Shown here one piece after another: positions 8,780 through 17,110 of a stretch of DNA of 64,000 bases. Below the pieces are notes generated by a model. That model had not been told where the DNA came from. It saw only the letters and a list, made by a program, of their open reading frames with translations, and ran no database searches. This stretch comes from Saccharothrix espanaensis DSM 44229 (GTDB lineage Bacteria; Actinomycetota; Actinomycetes; Mycobacteriales; Pseudonocardiaceae): positions 2,976,001 through 3,040,000 of the forward strand of contig NC_019673.1 in assembly GCF_000328705.1 (NCBI RefSeq). Direction: 5' to 3'. Position 1 is the first letter of the stretch, and each line of letters starts with the position of its first letter. The translations under genes and the position numbers were made by a program.

Positions 8780-10351
8780 CTACAGTCCGGGGTCGGTTCC
8801 TTGTCCGGTCCCGACAGCGCCCGGGGTGTCGTCCTCGGCGGCCAGGGCGATGACCAGCGCGAGCCGCTTGCGGGCGTCGTCGAGGTCCAGACCGGCCACG
8901 CCCGCCATCTTCCGCAGCCGGTTGCGCACGGTGTTCTGGTGCACGCCCAGCCGGTCGCCGGCCTCGGCGAGGTCGCCCTGCGCCGCCAGCCACGCCCGCA
9001 GCGTCGCGGTGTACCGGGTGCCGTGCTCGACGTCGTGCCGGCGCAGCTCGGCGACCGGGCCCCGGGTGGGCGTCCGGCCCGCCTTGGCCGCCGCGCGCAG
9101 GCGTTGCAGCAGGATGTCGTCCCACGACTCGTCGTAGGCGGGCGGCGGGTCGTCCGGCGTGCGCGATTCGTGCAGGGCGAGGCACTCGTCGGCTTCCCGG
9201 CGCGCGGCGGGCAGGTCCGCGGGCCGTGCCGTGCCGCCGATCCCGGCCGAGACGGTGACCTGCGCGGGCAGCGCCGCCCGCAGCGCGGCCACCCACTCGC
9301 GGGCCGGCGCCGCCCGCTCGCCCGGCAGCACGGTGTAGAGCGAGGTGCCGGCCAGCGCGCTGCGGCCCGGCCGCGACCAGCCGAACCCCGTGGTGGCCCG
9401 GTCGAACGCCAGCAGCAGCGCGGCGTGCCGCTCGTCGGCGACGTGCGCGCGGACCGCGATCACCCGCAGCGGCCCCGGCGGCAGCCCGAGCCGGCTGACC
9501 ACCGTCGCGGCGTCCACCGTGCCCTCCAGGAGCTGGCTGACCAGGTCGGACTCCACCTGGCGCTCCAGGTCGGCGCTCGCCCGCGACCGGAGCAGGTGCA
9601 GCGCCACGGTCCGCGCGCCGTCCGCCAGGGCGGTGCGCCGCACGCCGGTCAGCGGTTCGGCGCAGGTCGCCCACACCGAGCCGAGCGCCTCCCGCCCGGC
9701 CCGCACCGCCACGACCATCCGGCCGGACAGCCCGTGCTCCGGGTCCGGCGGGACGAACAGCGGCTCGTCCGAGGAGGCCAGGTGCGCCACCACGCCGCGC
9801 GCGTCGAACAGCCGCCGCAGCGGTTCCGGGGTGCGGCGGCCGAGGATGGTCGCCGACCGGGCCGGGTCGGCGTGCTGCTGGAGGCTGGAGTAGGCCAGCA
9901 CCCGCGACCGCCGGTCCTCGATGGTGACCGCGCCGCCGACCGCCGCCGCCAGGCTGTCGGCCAGCGCGAACAGGTCCGTCGGGCCGCGGCCGGACTCGGT
10001 CTCCCGGCCTTCCAGGACCAGGCCGTAGACCACGCCCGCGAGCTCGCTCCACGAGACGGCCGGGTCGACCGCCAGCACGGCCACGCCGTGCGCCTCGCCG
10101 ACGTCGGCGGCCTCCCGGTCGGAGCCGGTCCGCACCAGCACGACCGCCGCGCGGGCCGCCGCGCCCCACGCCACGGCCTCGGCCACCGAGCCCGCGCCGA
10201 CCGCCAGGAACACGTCGCCCTGCGTGGTCCGGTCGTCCGCCGGGTCGTGGACGGCCACGCTGCGCAACTCCGCCGAGCGCGGCACCGGACAGCAGGCCAA
10301 CCGCACCCCGTAGCCACCCAGGACGTTCACCAAGCGGTCCAGCCTCACCAT
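8780..10351 (-). CDS. PucR-family transcriptional regulator
   Basis: About 523 aa. The N-terminal region (VRLDRLVNVLGGYGVRL, HDPADDRTTQGDVFLAVG) is the PucR-type sensor part, followed by a GAF-like/GGDEF-like middle. The C-terminal PucR HTH reads TLRAWLAAQGDLAEAGDRLG then VHQNTVRNRLRKM. Members activate purine, amino-acid or other nitrogen-catabolic genes. The start at ATG 10351 is chosen because the family-like sequence begins there. The frame stays open upstream to 10756 through what looks like an Lrp-type ligand-binding domain (separate entry). The regulator is cotranscribed with, and probably controls, the downstream oxidase. Confidence 0.88.
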   Translation of the reverse strand: MVRLDRLVNVLGGYGVRLACCPVPRSAELRSVAVHDPADDRTTQGDVFLAVGAGSVAEAVAWGAAARAAVVLVRTGSDREAADVGEAHGVAVLAVDPAVSWSELAGVVYGLVLEGRETESGRGPTDLFALADSLAAAVGGAVTIEDRRSRVLAYSSLQQHADPARSATILGRRTPEPLRRLFDARGVVAHLASSDEPLFVPPDPEHGLSGRMVVAVRAGREALGSVWATCAEPLTGVRRTALADGARTVALHLLRSRASADLERQVESDLVSQLLEGTVDAATVVSRLGLPPGPLRVIAVRAHVADERHAALLLAFDRATTGFGWSRPGRSALAGTSLYTVLPGERAAPAREWVAALRAALPAQVTVSAGIGGTARPADLPAARREADECLALHESRTPDDPPPAYDESWDDILLQRLRAAAKAGRTPTRGPVAELRRHDVEHGTRYTATLRAWLAAQGDLAEAGDRLGVHQNTVRNRLRKMAGVAGLDLDDARKRLALVIALAAEDDTPGAVGTGQGTDPGL

Positions 10352-10432
10352 GAGCAGCCCCCATCCCGAACGGCCACCCACGGTAATCGCGGCCCACGGG
10401 TCCGCGCCCGCCGGACCTGCCCCGGTGGTGTG

Positions 10433-10605
10433 CGGCGCGTCCGGGTCGGCGACCGCGACGTGCGGGACGTAGTCGTCCGCCCCGGCCACCGGGAACGCCG
10501 CGATCAGGTCGGGCAGCCGGGTGACGCGGGTGCGGAAGCGGCGGACGTCGCGCTGGTCGTTCTGGTGCAGCTGCACGTGGACCACCGCCTGCAACGCCCG
10601 GCAAG
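10433..10605 (-). pseudogene. Lrp/AsnC ligand-binding (RAM) domain remnant
   Basis: In the same frame and directly upstream of pucR, the minus strand reads ALQAVVHVQLHQNDQRDVRR, then FRTRVTRLPDLIAAFPVAGA, then DDYVPHVAVADPDA. This is the pattern of an Lrp/AsnC RAM domain (VxVxL, LPEVxxxxxVTGxxDYLLxVxVxD). No HTH half can be read upstream, and the fragment has no stop before pucR. It is either a remnant of an Lrp regulator that once neighboured the amino-acid oxidase, or an N-terminal extension of the PucR protein. I see nothing else coding in the rest of the gap (10606-10800). Confidence 0.5.
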
Positions 10606-10814
10606 GTTCCGCCGCCACCTCAACGACCGAGGCACGTCCATCGCCGCCGCCGAAGCCTTGGCACACTTCGCCGTGCAGTTGGACCGGGGCCTCGGTACAC
10701 CCAGCTGTACCTCGGCACCCCACCTGGCGCGCCCACGGTCCCGCACCTCGCACCATCGTGCCGGGAGCCGTCGGATTCCTACCGTGGGAACACCTTTCGA
10801 GAGGAGTTCCTTCG

Positions 10815-12314
10815 GTGCGTAGGACGAAGACCGTCGCGGCGGTGTTGCTCGTGATCGGTGTGCTGGCGCAGGCACCCCCGGCGGTGGCGACCCCGGCGGC
10901 GGCTCAGGTGTCGGCTCCGGCGTCGGGGATCGCCTGGCACGGGTGCTCGACCGGGCCCGGTGACGAGGTGGGCGGGCAACTGGACGCGGCCGGCGCGCAG
11001 TGCGGTGAGGTGACCGTCCCGGTCGACCACGACGACCCGCACGGGCGCCGGACGACCTTGGCGATGTCCCGGATCAAGGCGTCCGACCCGGCCCGCCGGC
11101 GCGGGGTGCTGATGATCAACCCGGGTGGTCCGGGCGGCCCGGGGATGCCCCAGGTCCTGCTGGGGCAGTACATGCCGGACGTCGCGGCGCGCTATGACCT
11201 GGTCGGGCTGGACCCTCGGTTCGTGGGCCGCAGTTCGCCGATGCGCTGCGACTGGAAGACCTCCACGTTCCTCCGGTCGGCCGGGCCGGGCCTGCGGTCG
11301 TTCGGCGAGAGCGTGGCGCTGGCCAAGGACCTGGCGCGCGGGTGTTCGTCACTCGACCACGACCTGTTGCGGTCCGCGTCGACCCGCAACAACGCCCGGG
11401 ACATGGACGCCGTCCGGATCGCGTTGGGGGAGCGGAAGATCTCCTACTACGGCGTGTCCTACGGGACCTACCTGGGCGCGGTGTACCTGCAGATGTTCGG
11501 GTCGCGGGCCGACCGGTTCGTGCTCGACTCGGCGGTGGACCCGGACGTGTTCGGGCCGGGTCTGCTCCGGCCCACGGCACGGGCGTCCGCCGCTGCACTG
11601 CGGGACTGGGCGGGCGGCGCGGTCGGCCACGGCCTGGGTGCGACGGCGGAGGAGGTACTGGCGACCGTGAACGGGGTCGCGCGGTCCGCCGAGCGCCGCC
11701 CGCTCTCGGTCGGGAAGTACACAGTGGACGGTCACGTGCTGCCGTACCTGTTGTTCGTGGGCGTGTACAAGGACGATCCGGAATACCGCGCCGCCTTCAC
11801 CGACTCGGTGCGAGTGCTCGCCGACGCCGCCCGGGGCATCCCCGTCGCCCCGACGCCGATGCTGGAGGAAGTGCTCGGCGGCCTGGCGACCGGGGAAGGG
11901 GACGCGGAGGACCGCGCCGGTGCGCCGACCGTCTGCGCCGACCGCAAGGCGTCCCGCGACCCGGCGACGTACTACCGGGACATCCAGGCGCACCGGGCCG
12001 CCGAACCGTTGTTCGGTCCGTTGGCGCGCAACATCTCCCCGTGCGCGTTCTGGCCCGTCACGCCCGCCGAGCCGACGACCCGGATCGCCAACGGCTCGCC
12101 GGTGCTGATGCTCGGCGCGGACGGCGACCCCGCCACGCCGCGCCCCGGCCAGCTCGCGATGCACCGGGCCCTGGCCGGTTCGCGGATGGTGACGCTGGAG
12201 GGCCGGTTCCGGCACGGCGTGTTCCTGACCGCCGGCAACGCGTGCGCCGACACCGCCGTGCGGGACCACCTGGTGGGCGGTGTGCTGCCCGCGACGGACC
12301 GGACGTGCCGCTGA
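10815..12314 (+). CDS. Secreted tripeptidyl aminopeptidase-type alpha/beta hydrolase
   Basis: 499 aa. The start at GTG 10815 has GAGGAG 8 bp upstream. A Sec signal peptide follows (VRRTKTVAAVLLVIGVLAQA, with an Ala-x-Ala site near PAVATPAAAQ). The fold matches the Streptomyces TAP family: MINPGGPGGPGM as the oxyanion-hole region, nucleophile Ser in YYGVSYGTYLG, and a C-terminal TAP-like domain with LMLGADGDPATP (Asp) and FRHGVFLT (His). Such enzymes release tripeptides or act as esterases outside the cell. Paired Cys residues in the mature part suit an exported protein. It sits alone between the pucR gap and the convergent two-component genes. Confidence 0.88.
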   Translation: MRRTKTVAAVLLVIGVLAQAPPAVATPAAAQVSAPASGIAWHGCSTGPGDEVGGQLDAAGAQCGEVTVPVDHDDPHGRRTTLAMSRIKASDPARRRGVLMINPGGPGGPGMPQVLLGQYMPDVAARYDLVGLDPRFVGRSSPMRCDWKTSTFLRSAGPGLRSFGESVALAKDLARGCSSLDHDLLRSASTRNNARDMDAVRIALGERKISYYGVSYGTYLGAVYLQMFGSRADRFVLDSAVDPDVFGPGLLRPTARASAAALRDWAGGAVGHGLGATAEEVLATVNGVARSAERRPLSVGKYTVDGHVLPYLLFVGVYKDDPEYRAAFTDSVRVLADAARGIPVAPTPMLEEVLGGLATGEGDAEDRAGAPTVCADRKASRDPATYYRDIQAHRAAEPLFGPLARNISPCAFWPVTPAEPTTRIANGSPVLMLGADGDPATPRPGQLAMHRALAGSRMVTLEGRFRHGVFLTAGNACADTAVRDHLVGGVLPATDRTCR

Positions 12315-12337
12315 GCCGGCCGCGCAGGTAGGTGAGG

Positions 12338-12988
12338 TCAGCCGCGCAGGTAGGTGAGGACGGCCAGCACCCGGCGGTGGCCGTCCTCGGCGGGCAGGTC
12401 CAGCTTGGCGAAGATGTTGCCGATGTGCTTGGCCACGGCGTTGTCGCTGATGTCGAGCTCGCGGGCGATCGCCAGGTTGGCCCGGCCCTGCGCCATCAGC
12501 CCGAGCACGTCGCGCTCGCGCGGGGTGAGCCGGTCCAGCGGGCCGGTGGTCCGCTGCCGGGCCAGCAGCTGCCGCACCACGTCCGGGTCGATGACGGTCT
12601 CGCCGGCCGCGACCCGGACCAGGGCGTCGGCGAAGTCGGCGATCTCGCCGACCCGGTCCTTGAGCAGGTAGCCCACGCCCGCCCGGCCGGCCGGGCCGAG
12701 CAGTTCGGCGGCGTAGGCGGTCGCGGCGTACTGGGAGAGCACCAGCACGGCCGCGCCGGGGTCGCCCGCGCGCAGCGCCACCGCCGCGCGCAGCCCGTCG
12801 TCGGCGTGGCCGGGCGGCATCCGGACGTCGGTGACCACCAGGTCGGGCCGGTGCTCGCGGGCGGCGGCGAGCAGGGCGTCCGCGTCGCCCACGGCGGCCA
12901 CGACGGTGTGCCCGAAGCGCTCCAACAACCCGACCAGGCCCTCCCGCATGAGGACGGCGTCCTCGGCGAGCACTACCCGCAGTGGCAC
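12338..12988 (-). CDS. NarL/LuxR-type response regulator
   Basis: 216 aa. The receiver domain begins LRVVLAEDAVLMREGLVGLL, with the phosphoacceptor Asp in LVVTDVRMPPG and the conserved Lys in GYLLKDRV. The C-terminal LuxR-type HTH is LTPRERDVLGLMAQGRANLA, then IARELDISDNAVAKHIGNIF. The GTG start at 12988 lies inside the upstream kinase gene (16-bp overlap), so the two are translationally coupled and form a two-component pair. The target genes are not evident. Confidence 0.93.
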   Translation of the reverse strand: MPLRVVLAEDAVLMREGLVGLLERFGHTVVAAVGDADALLAAAREHRPDLVVTDVRMPPGHADDGLRAAVALRAGDPGAAVLVLSQYAATAYAAELLGPAGRAGVGYLLKDRVGEIADFADALVRVAAGETVIDPDVVRQLLARQRTTGPLDRLTPRERDVLGLMAQGRANLAIARELDISDNAVAKHIGNIFAKLDLPAEDGHRRVLAVLTYLRG

Positions 12989-14202
12989 GGCACCTCCAGC
13001 CGGAGCGTCGTCGGCCCGCCGGCGGGGCTGACGACGGTCAGCGTGCCACCCGCGACCGCCACCCGGTCGGCCAGCCCGCGCAGCCCGGTGCCGCGCTCCG
13101 GGTCGGCCCCGCCGCGCCCGTCGTCGGCGACCGTCACGACCAGCAGGCCGCCGGACACCCCGCCGCCGACGTCGACCCGGCTCGCGCCGGCGTGCCGCAC
13201 GGCGTTGGTCAGCGCCTCGGACACCACGAAGTACGCGGTGGACTCGACGGCGTCGGGCAGCCGGCCGGTCGCGGCGAACCCGACCCGCACCGGCACCGGG
13301 CAGCGCTCGGCCAGCTCGTCCAGCGCCGCCGGCAGCCCCAGGTCGGTGAGCACCCTGGGGTGGATGCCCCGGATCTGCTCCCGGATGGCCGCCAGCGCCC
13401 GCCGCGCCTGCTCCCGGGCCGCGGCGACCAGCTCGCCGGCGCGCGGGTGGGCGTCGCCCAGCTCGATCTCGGCCAGGCCCAGGTTCATCGTGAGCAGGAC
13501 CAGGTGCTGCTGCGCGCCGTCGTGCAGGTCCCGCTCGATCCGCCGCCGCTCCGCCTCGAACGCGCCCACCAGGCGCGTCCGCGACGCGGCGAGCTCGGCC
13601 ACCCGGTGCGCCTGCTCGACCCCGGTGGGCGTGAGCAGCCACCGGGCGAACGCGGCCTGCCCCGCCGCGAGCGCGGACACCGCGTACAGCGCGACGGCGG
13701 TCGCCGGCACCCCGATGAGCAGGCCGACCACGCACGTCCCGCCGAACGTGTCGAGCACCAGCGGGCCCAACCGCAGGTCCACCGTGCCGCCGAGCAGGAA
13801 CAGCACCGGCAGCAGGGCGAGCACCAGCGCGACCAGCAGGACGGCCAGCCCCGCCGCGGCGACCACCGGGAGCACGGTGAGCAGGCACAGCGCGTACCCC
13901 AGCTCCCGCCAGGTCGCGGGCTCGGTCAGCCGGCGGCGCAGCCAGGCGCGGACCCCCGGCCCGGCGACGAGGTGCGGATCGGCGGCGGGAGCCGGGTCGA
14001 CCAGCCGCAGCCGCCGCCGTTCGACCGCGCCGACCGGGACGCCCAGCAGCGGCAGCGCCGGCAGGAGCGCCAGCACCGGGAACCACAGGACCACCCCGAC
14101 CGCGACCGTGCCGGACAGGTGGGCCACGCACCGCCACGGCCAAGCCGAGCCCAGGAACCGCAGCGGGCTGCCCGCCATCGCCGACCACACCGAACCCGTC
14201 AC
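12973..14202 (-). CDS. Membrane sensor histidine kinase (NarL-type, HisKA_3)
   Basis: About 409 aa. Several hydrophobic segments form the N-terminal half (LSGTVAVGVVLWFPVLALLP, LCLLTVLPVVAAAGLAVLLV, GTCVVGLLIGVPATAVALYA). They are followed by the HisKA_3 dimerisation domain with the phospho-His in ERRRIERDLHDGAQQHLV and a HATPase domain (SEALTNAVRHAGASR as N box, TVADDGRGG, GTGLRGLADRV). The start is uncertain. I choose GTG 14202, which follows a TAGCAT-like -10 and may be leaderless; ATG 14178 is an alternative. It is coupled to the downstream response regulator. The membrane region has no extracellular sensor domain, so it probably senses within the membrane. Confidence 0.88.
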   Translation of the reverse strand: MTGSVWSAMAGSPLRFLGSAWPWRCVAHLSGTVAVGVVLWFPVLALLPALPLLGVPVGAVERRRLRLVDPAPAADPHLVAGPGVRAWLRRRLTEPATWRELGYALCLLTVLPVVAAAGLAVLLVALVLALLPVLFLLGGTVDLRLGPLVLDTFGGTCVVGLLIGVPATAVALYAVSALAAGQAAFARWLLTPTGVEQAHRVAELAASRTRLVGAFEAERRRIERDLHDGAQQHLVLLTMNLGLAEIELGDAHPRAGELVAAAREQARRALAAIREQIRGIHPRVLTDLGLPAALDELAERCPVPVRVGFAATGRLPDAVESTAYFVVSEALTNAVRHAGASRVDVGGGVSGGLLVVTVADDGRGGADPERGTGLRGLADRVAVAGGTLTVVSPAGGPTTLRLEVPCHCG

Positions 14203-14289
14203 CCCGCAGATGCTAGGAGCGCGGACACCCCGCCACACGGGCCCGGGGTACCACCCCGCCGGTACACCTGGCCGTACCCCACCTCGGAC

Positions 14290-14445
14290 GATCACGGCCG
14301 GCCGCGCTGGACGAGGGCGCTGGACGAGGGCACCGCCCGGTCCGTCGTGGTCCACGCGATCAGCGCGCCCGAGGTCGAGTCGCAGGTCGCCGCCCAGTTC
14401 GACGCCATGGTCGAGAGCATCAGGACGACAGGGGCGGGCGCGTGA
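14290..14445 (+). pseudogene. C-terminal fragment of an unknown protein
   Basis: The plus frame ends with RALDEGTARSVVVHAISAPE, then VESQVAAQFDAMVESIRTTG. The ending resembles those of actinobacterial lipoprotein-like or kinase-associated proteins, in which the last helix reads 'FdamveSIR'. No start or N-terminal part is visible, because the sequence upstream is the kinase promoter. Its stop overlaps the next start as GTGA, so it was probably once operonic with the broken PrsW gene. Confidence 0.4.
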
Positions 14446-15391
14446 GCGGGACCCGGGCGGTGCCGGACCTCGTGGCCGCCCCGATCGGCGTCGACGGGTT
14501 CTTCCAACCCCGGCGGGCCGCGTTCTGGCTGATGCTGTTCTTCATGGCCAACGGCCTCGTCTCGGTGGTCGGCCTGCTCTTCACGGCCTCGCGGATCGTG
14601 CCGACGGCGGTGCTGTTCGGCGTCCTGGCGTGGACCCTCTACACGGTCCCGGCCGACTCGGCGATCTTCTCGCCGGCCGCCAAGCTCGGCGGCCCGGAGT
14701 TCGCCGCGCGGTGGGGGCCCGCCCTGGCCGGTCCGCCGGTCGAGGAGACCCTGAAGGTCCTCGGCGTGGTCCTGCTGGTGCTGGTCGCCCGCACCCAGTT
14801 CCCGACGATCCTGTCCGTGGGTGTGACCGGCGCGATGGTCGGCCTCGGGTTCAGGTGGTGGAGGACCTGAGCTGCTCGATCAACACCGCCATCGCGTTCC
14901 CGGTGGACGACGAGGTGCTGCCGGTCGCGGTGATGGTGGGCACGCGCGGCGTCCTCACCGGCATTTGAAGCCACGCCAGGTACACGTCGATCGCGGCGTT
15001 CGGCATCGGCTACTTCCTGACCCGCGAGCGCAAGCCGTTGACAGCGTGGTGGTCGAGGCGATGCCGGTCGCGGTGGTCGGCTACCTGATCTGGCGGCCGG
15101 GAGGAGGGCACCTACCTCAAGGTGCTCGCCGACCACTTCGTGTCCGACGACCTGATCACCCCCGAGGAGCGCGCCGACCTGGCGTCCCCGCGCCGCCGCC
15201 GGCACGCCCGCAAGGTGGTGCGCGAGGCGCATGGCCGCAAGGCCGCACGCGCGCTGCGCGACCTGCAACGCGAGCAGGTCCGGCTGGTCATGCACCACGG
15301 CCGCTACGGCGCGGGGGCGCACCTCGTGGACCACGAGTACGCCGCCCACCACGCCCGCGCGCAGGTGGAAGCACTGACTGTCAAGGTCTAG
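14442..15391 (+). pseudogene. Decayed PrsW-family intramembrane protease gene
   Basis: The 5' part (14442-14851) encodes membrane helices and the PrsW motif PPVEETLKVLGVVLLVL, followed by GAMVGLGF. A one-base loss near 14852 then breaks the frame. The continuation (QVVEDLSCSINTAIAFP, VLTGI) reads on in the next frame to an in-frame TGA at 14966, where SHARYTSIAAFGIGYFLTRE resumes. A further deletion and frameshift follow near 15040, and another near 15105. The tail EGTYLKVLADHFVSDDLITP is intact to the TAG at 15391. PrsW proteases cleave anti-sigma factors and use a conserved EExxK-type glutamate pair. With at least three frame breaks and one stop, this copy cannot make a full protein. Confidence 0.8.
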
Positions 15392-15501
15392 CCGCCCGCA
15401 CGTGGGCTGCGCCCCGAACGCTCGCCCGGCCGGCCGACCGCGATCTACAGTCGGGTCGGCCGGGCCGAACGTGCGGCCGGGCACGCCGAGGAGGTGCCCG
15501 A

Positions 15502-15927
15502 GTGTCCGCGCGGTCAGGTCCGGAGAACCACCCCGTCACGAGGCTGCTGCGGTTCGCCCTGGTCCTGGTCGGGGTGGTGTGGCTGGTCGTCGTGCTGACC
15601 TCGATCGCCGAACAACCGGCACCGGGTGCCGCCGACGCCCAGGAACTCGCCCGGTCGCTGGAGACCGCCCTCAACGCGCGGGACGCGGCGGCCATGAAGG
15701 ACCTGCTGGGCGGCCCGGTGGCCGGGGACGCCGGGACGGTCGCCGAGTTCCTGTCCGGCCAGGCCGAGCTGCCGCACGACGGGCCGTGGCGGGTCGCGGT
15801 GCGCGACCGGACCATCGAGGTGTCCGACGACCGGGGAACGCGGGCGCGGTACACCGCCGTCGAGCACGCGGGCCGCTGGCAGGTCAACCCGATCGGCCTG
15901 CTCGCGCCGGGCGACCCGGCCAAGTGA
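15502..15927 (+). CDS. Membrane-anchored NTF2-like/DUF4878-type hypothetical protein
   Basis: 141 aa. The GTG start at 15502 has AGGAGG 7 bp upstream. One N-terminal transmembrane helix (LLRFALVLVGVVWLVVVLTS) is followed by an extracytoplasmic domain. That domain starts with a helix ELARSLETALNARDAAAMKDLL and continues with strands WRVAVRDRTIEVSDDRGTRA, RYTAVEHAGRWQVNPI. The layout (helix counting small 'NARDAAAM' steps, then a curved sheet) is like lumazine-binding/NTF2-like lipoproteins of mycobacteria. No catalytic residues are recognisable. It stands alone and converges on the enoyl-CoA hydratase-family gene across a 13-bp repeat array. Confidence 0.75.
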   Translation: MSARSGPENHPVTRLLRFALVLVGVVWLVVVLTSIAEQPAPGAADAQELARSLETALNARDAAAMKDLLGGPVAGDAGTVAEFLSGQAELPHDGPWRVAVRDRTIEVSDDRGTRARYTAVEHAGRWQVNPIGLLAPGDPAK

Positions 15928-15938
15928 CCGGGTCCGGG

Positions 15939-16030
15939 TGATCTGGCCCAATGATCTGGCCCAATGATCTGGCCCAATGATCTGGCTCAGTGATCTGACC
16001 CGTTGATCGGCTCCGGTGATCTGGTCTCGG
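15939..16030. repeat. 13-bp tandem repeat array, seven copies
   Basis: TGATCTGGCCCAA is repeated exactly three times (15939, 15952, 15965). It continues as TGATCTGGCTCAG, TGATCTGACCCGT, TGATCGGCTCCGG and a last TGATCTGGTCTCG. The array fills the gap between two convergent genes, and its homogeneity falls from left to right. No function is evident; polymerase slippage is the likely origin. Confidence 0.92.
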
Positions 16031-16033
16031 TGG

Positions 16034-17041
16034 TCAGGTCAGGCGGAACGGGACTTCGGGTTCGGCGAAGTGCGCGGCCACGGCGTCGTCGTCCACTCCG
16101 GACAGGGTCGCGGGCGACCACCGGGGCGACCGGTCCTTGTCGATGATCTGCGCGCGGATGCCCTCGACCAGGTCGTGGTCGCGCAGGCACGCCACCGACA
16201 CCCGGTACTCCTGCTCCAGCACGGCTTCCAGGTCCGGCAGGGCGCGGGCCCGGCGCAACGCGGCCAGCGTCACCTTCAGCGCCGTGGGCGACTTCGCCGC
16301 GATCTCCTTGGCCGTCGCGTCCTCGCCGTGCGCCACCAGCCGGTCGAGGATCTCCTCCACGGTGTCGGCGGCGAAGCACGCGTCGATCCACGTCCGGTTG
16401 GCGGCCAGCCGGGACGGCCCGACCTCGACGGCCGGCGCCGTGACGTCGGCCCCCTCGCGCAGCGCGTCCAACCGCCCGGACGGCACCAGGAAGTCCGCGA
16501 GTCCGCAGTGGACGGCGTCCGCACCGGACAGCACGCCGCCGGTCAGCGCCGCGTAGGTGCCCGACTCGCCGGGCGCGCGGGACAGCAGGTAGGTGCCGCC
16601 GACGTCGGGCGCGAGACCGATGCCGACCTCCGGCATCGCCAGCCGGGTCCGCTCGGTGACCACCCGCACCGACCCGTGCGCCGACACCCCGACCCCGCCG
16701 CCCATCACCAGGCCGTCCATCAGCGCGGTGTACGGCTTGGGGAACCGCGCGATCCGGGCGTTCAGCCGGTACTCGTCGGCCCAGAACCCGGGCGTGGCCG
16801 TCCCGCCGGCGACCGCGTCCCGGTGCACGGCGCGGATGTCGCCGCCCGCGCACAGCCCCCGGTCCCCGGCCCCGTCGAGCAGCACCGAGCGCACGCCGTC
16901 GTCCGCCGCCCACGCCACCAGCGCCGCGTCGACCGCCCGCACCATGTCGTGGGTCAGGGCGTTGATCGCCTCGGGCCGGTTCAACGTGATGCGGCCGACG
17001 CCGCGCTCGACCCGGATGTCCACTTCGCCCACGAACGCCAC
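16034..17041 (-). CDS. 3-hydroxyisobutyryl-CoA hydrolase (crotonase family)
   Basis: 335 aa. The crotonase fold begins VGRITLNRPEAINALTHDMV. The oxyanion-hole motifs are CAGGDIRA and MGGGVGVSAHG, with the catalytic-region acidic residues in AMPEVGIGLAPDVGGTYLL. The length and the C-terminal IIDKDRSPRWSP are typical of 3-hydroxyisobutyryl-CoA hydrolases rather than enoyl-CoA hydratases, which are about 260 aa. The enzyme releases 3-hydroxyisobutyrate in valine catabolism. No other valine genes are nearby. The 3' end abuts the 13-bp repeat array. Confidence 0.88.
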   Translation of the reverse strand: MAFVGEVDIRVERGVGRITLNRPEAINALTHDMVRAVDAALVAWAADDGVRSVLLDGAGDRGLCAGGDIRAVHRDAVAGGTATPGFWADEYRLNARIARFPKPYTALMDGLVMGGGVGVSAHGSVRVVTERTRLAMPEVGIGLAPDVGGTYLLSRAPGESGTYAALTGGVLSGADAVHCGLADFLVPSGRLDALREGADVTAPAVEVGPSRLAANRTWIDACFAADTVEEILDRLVAHGEDATAKEIAAKSPTALKVTLAALRRARALPDLEAVLEQEYRVSVACLRDHDLVEGIRAQIIDKDRSPRWSPATLSGVDDDAVAAHFAEPEVPFRLT

Positions 17042-17110
17042 TCCCCGCTCAAGCCCCTGCGAACCACCCTAGGACAGCCCGGCGGGCCCGTTCGGGTGGG
17101 CCGGCTCACC

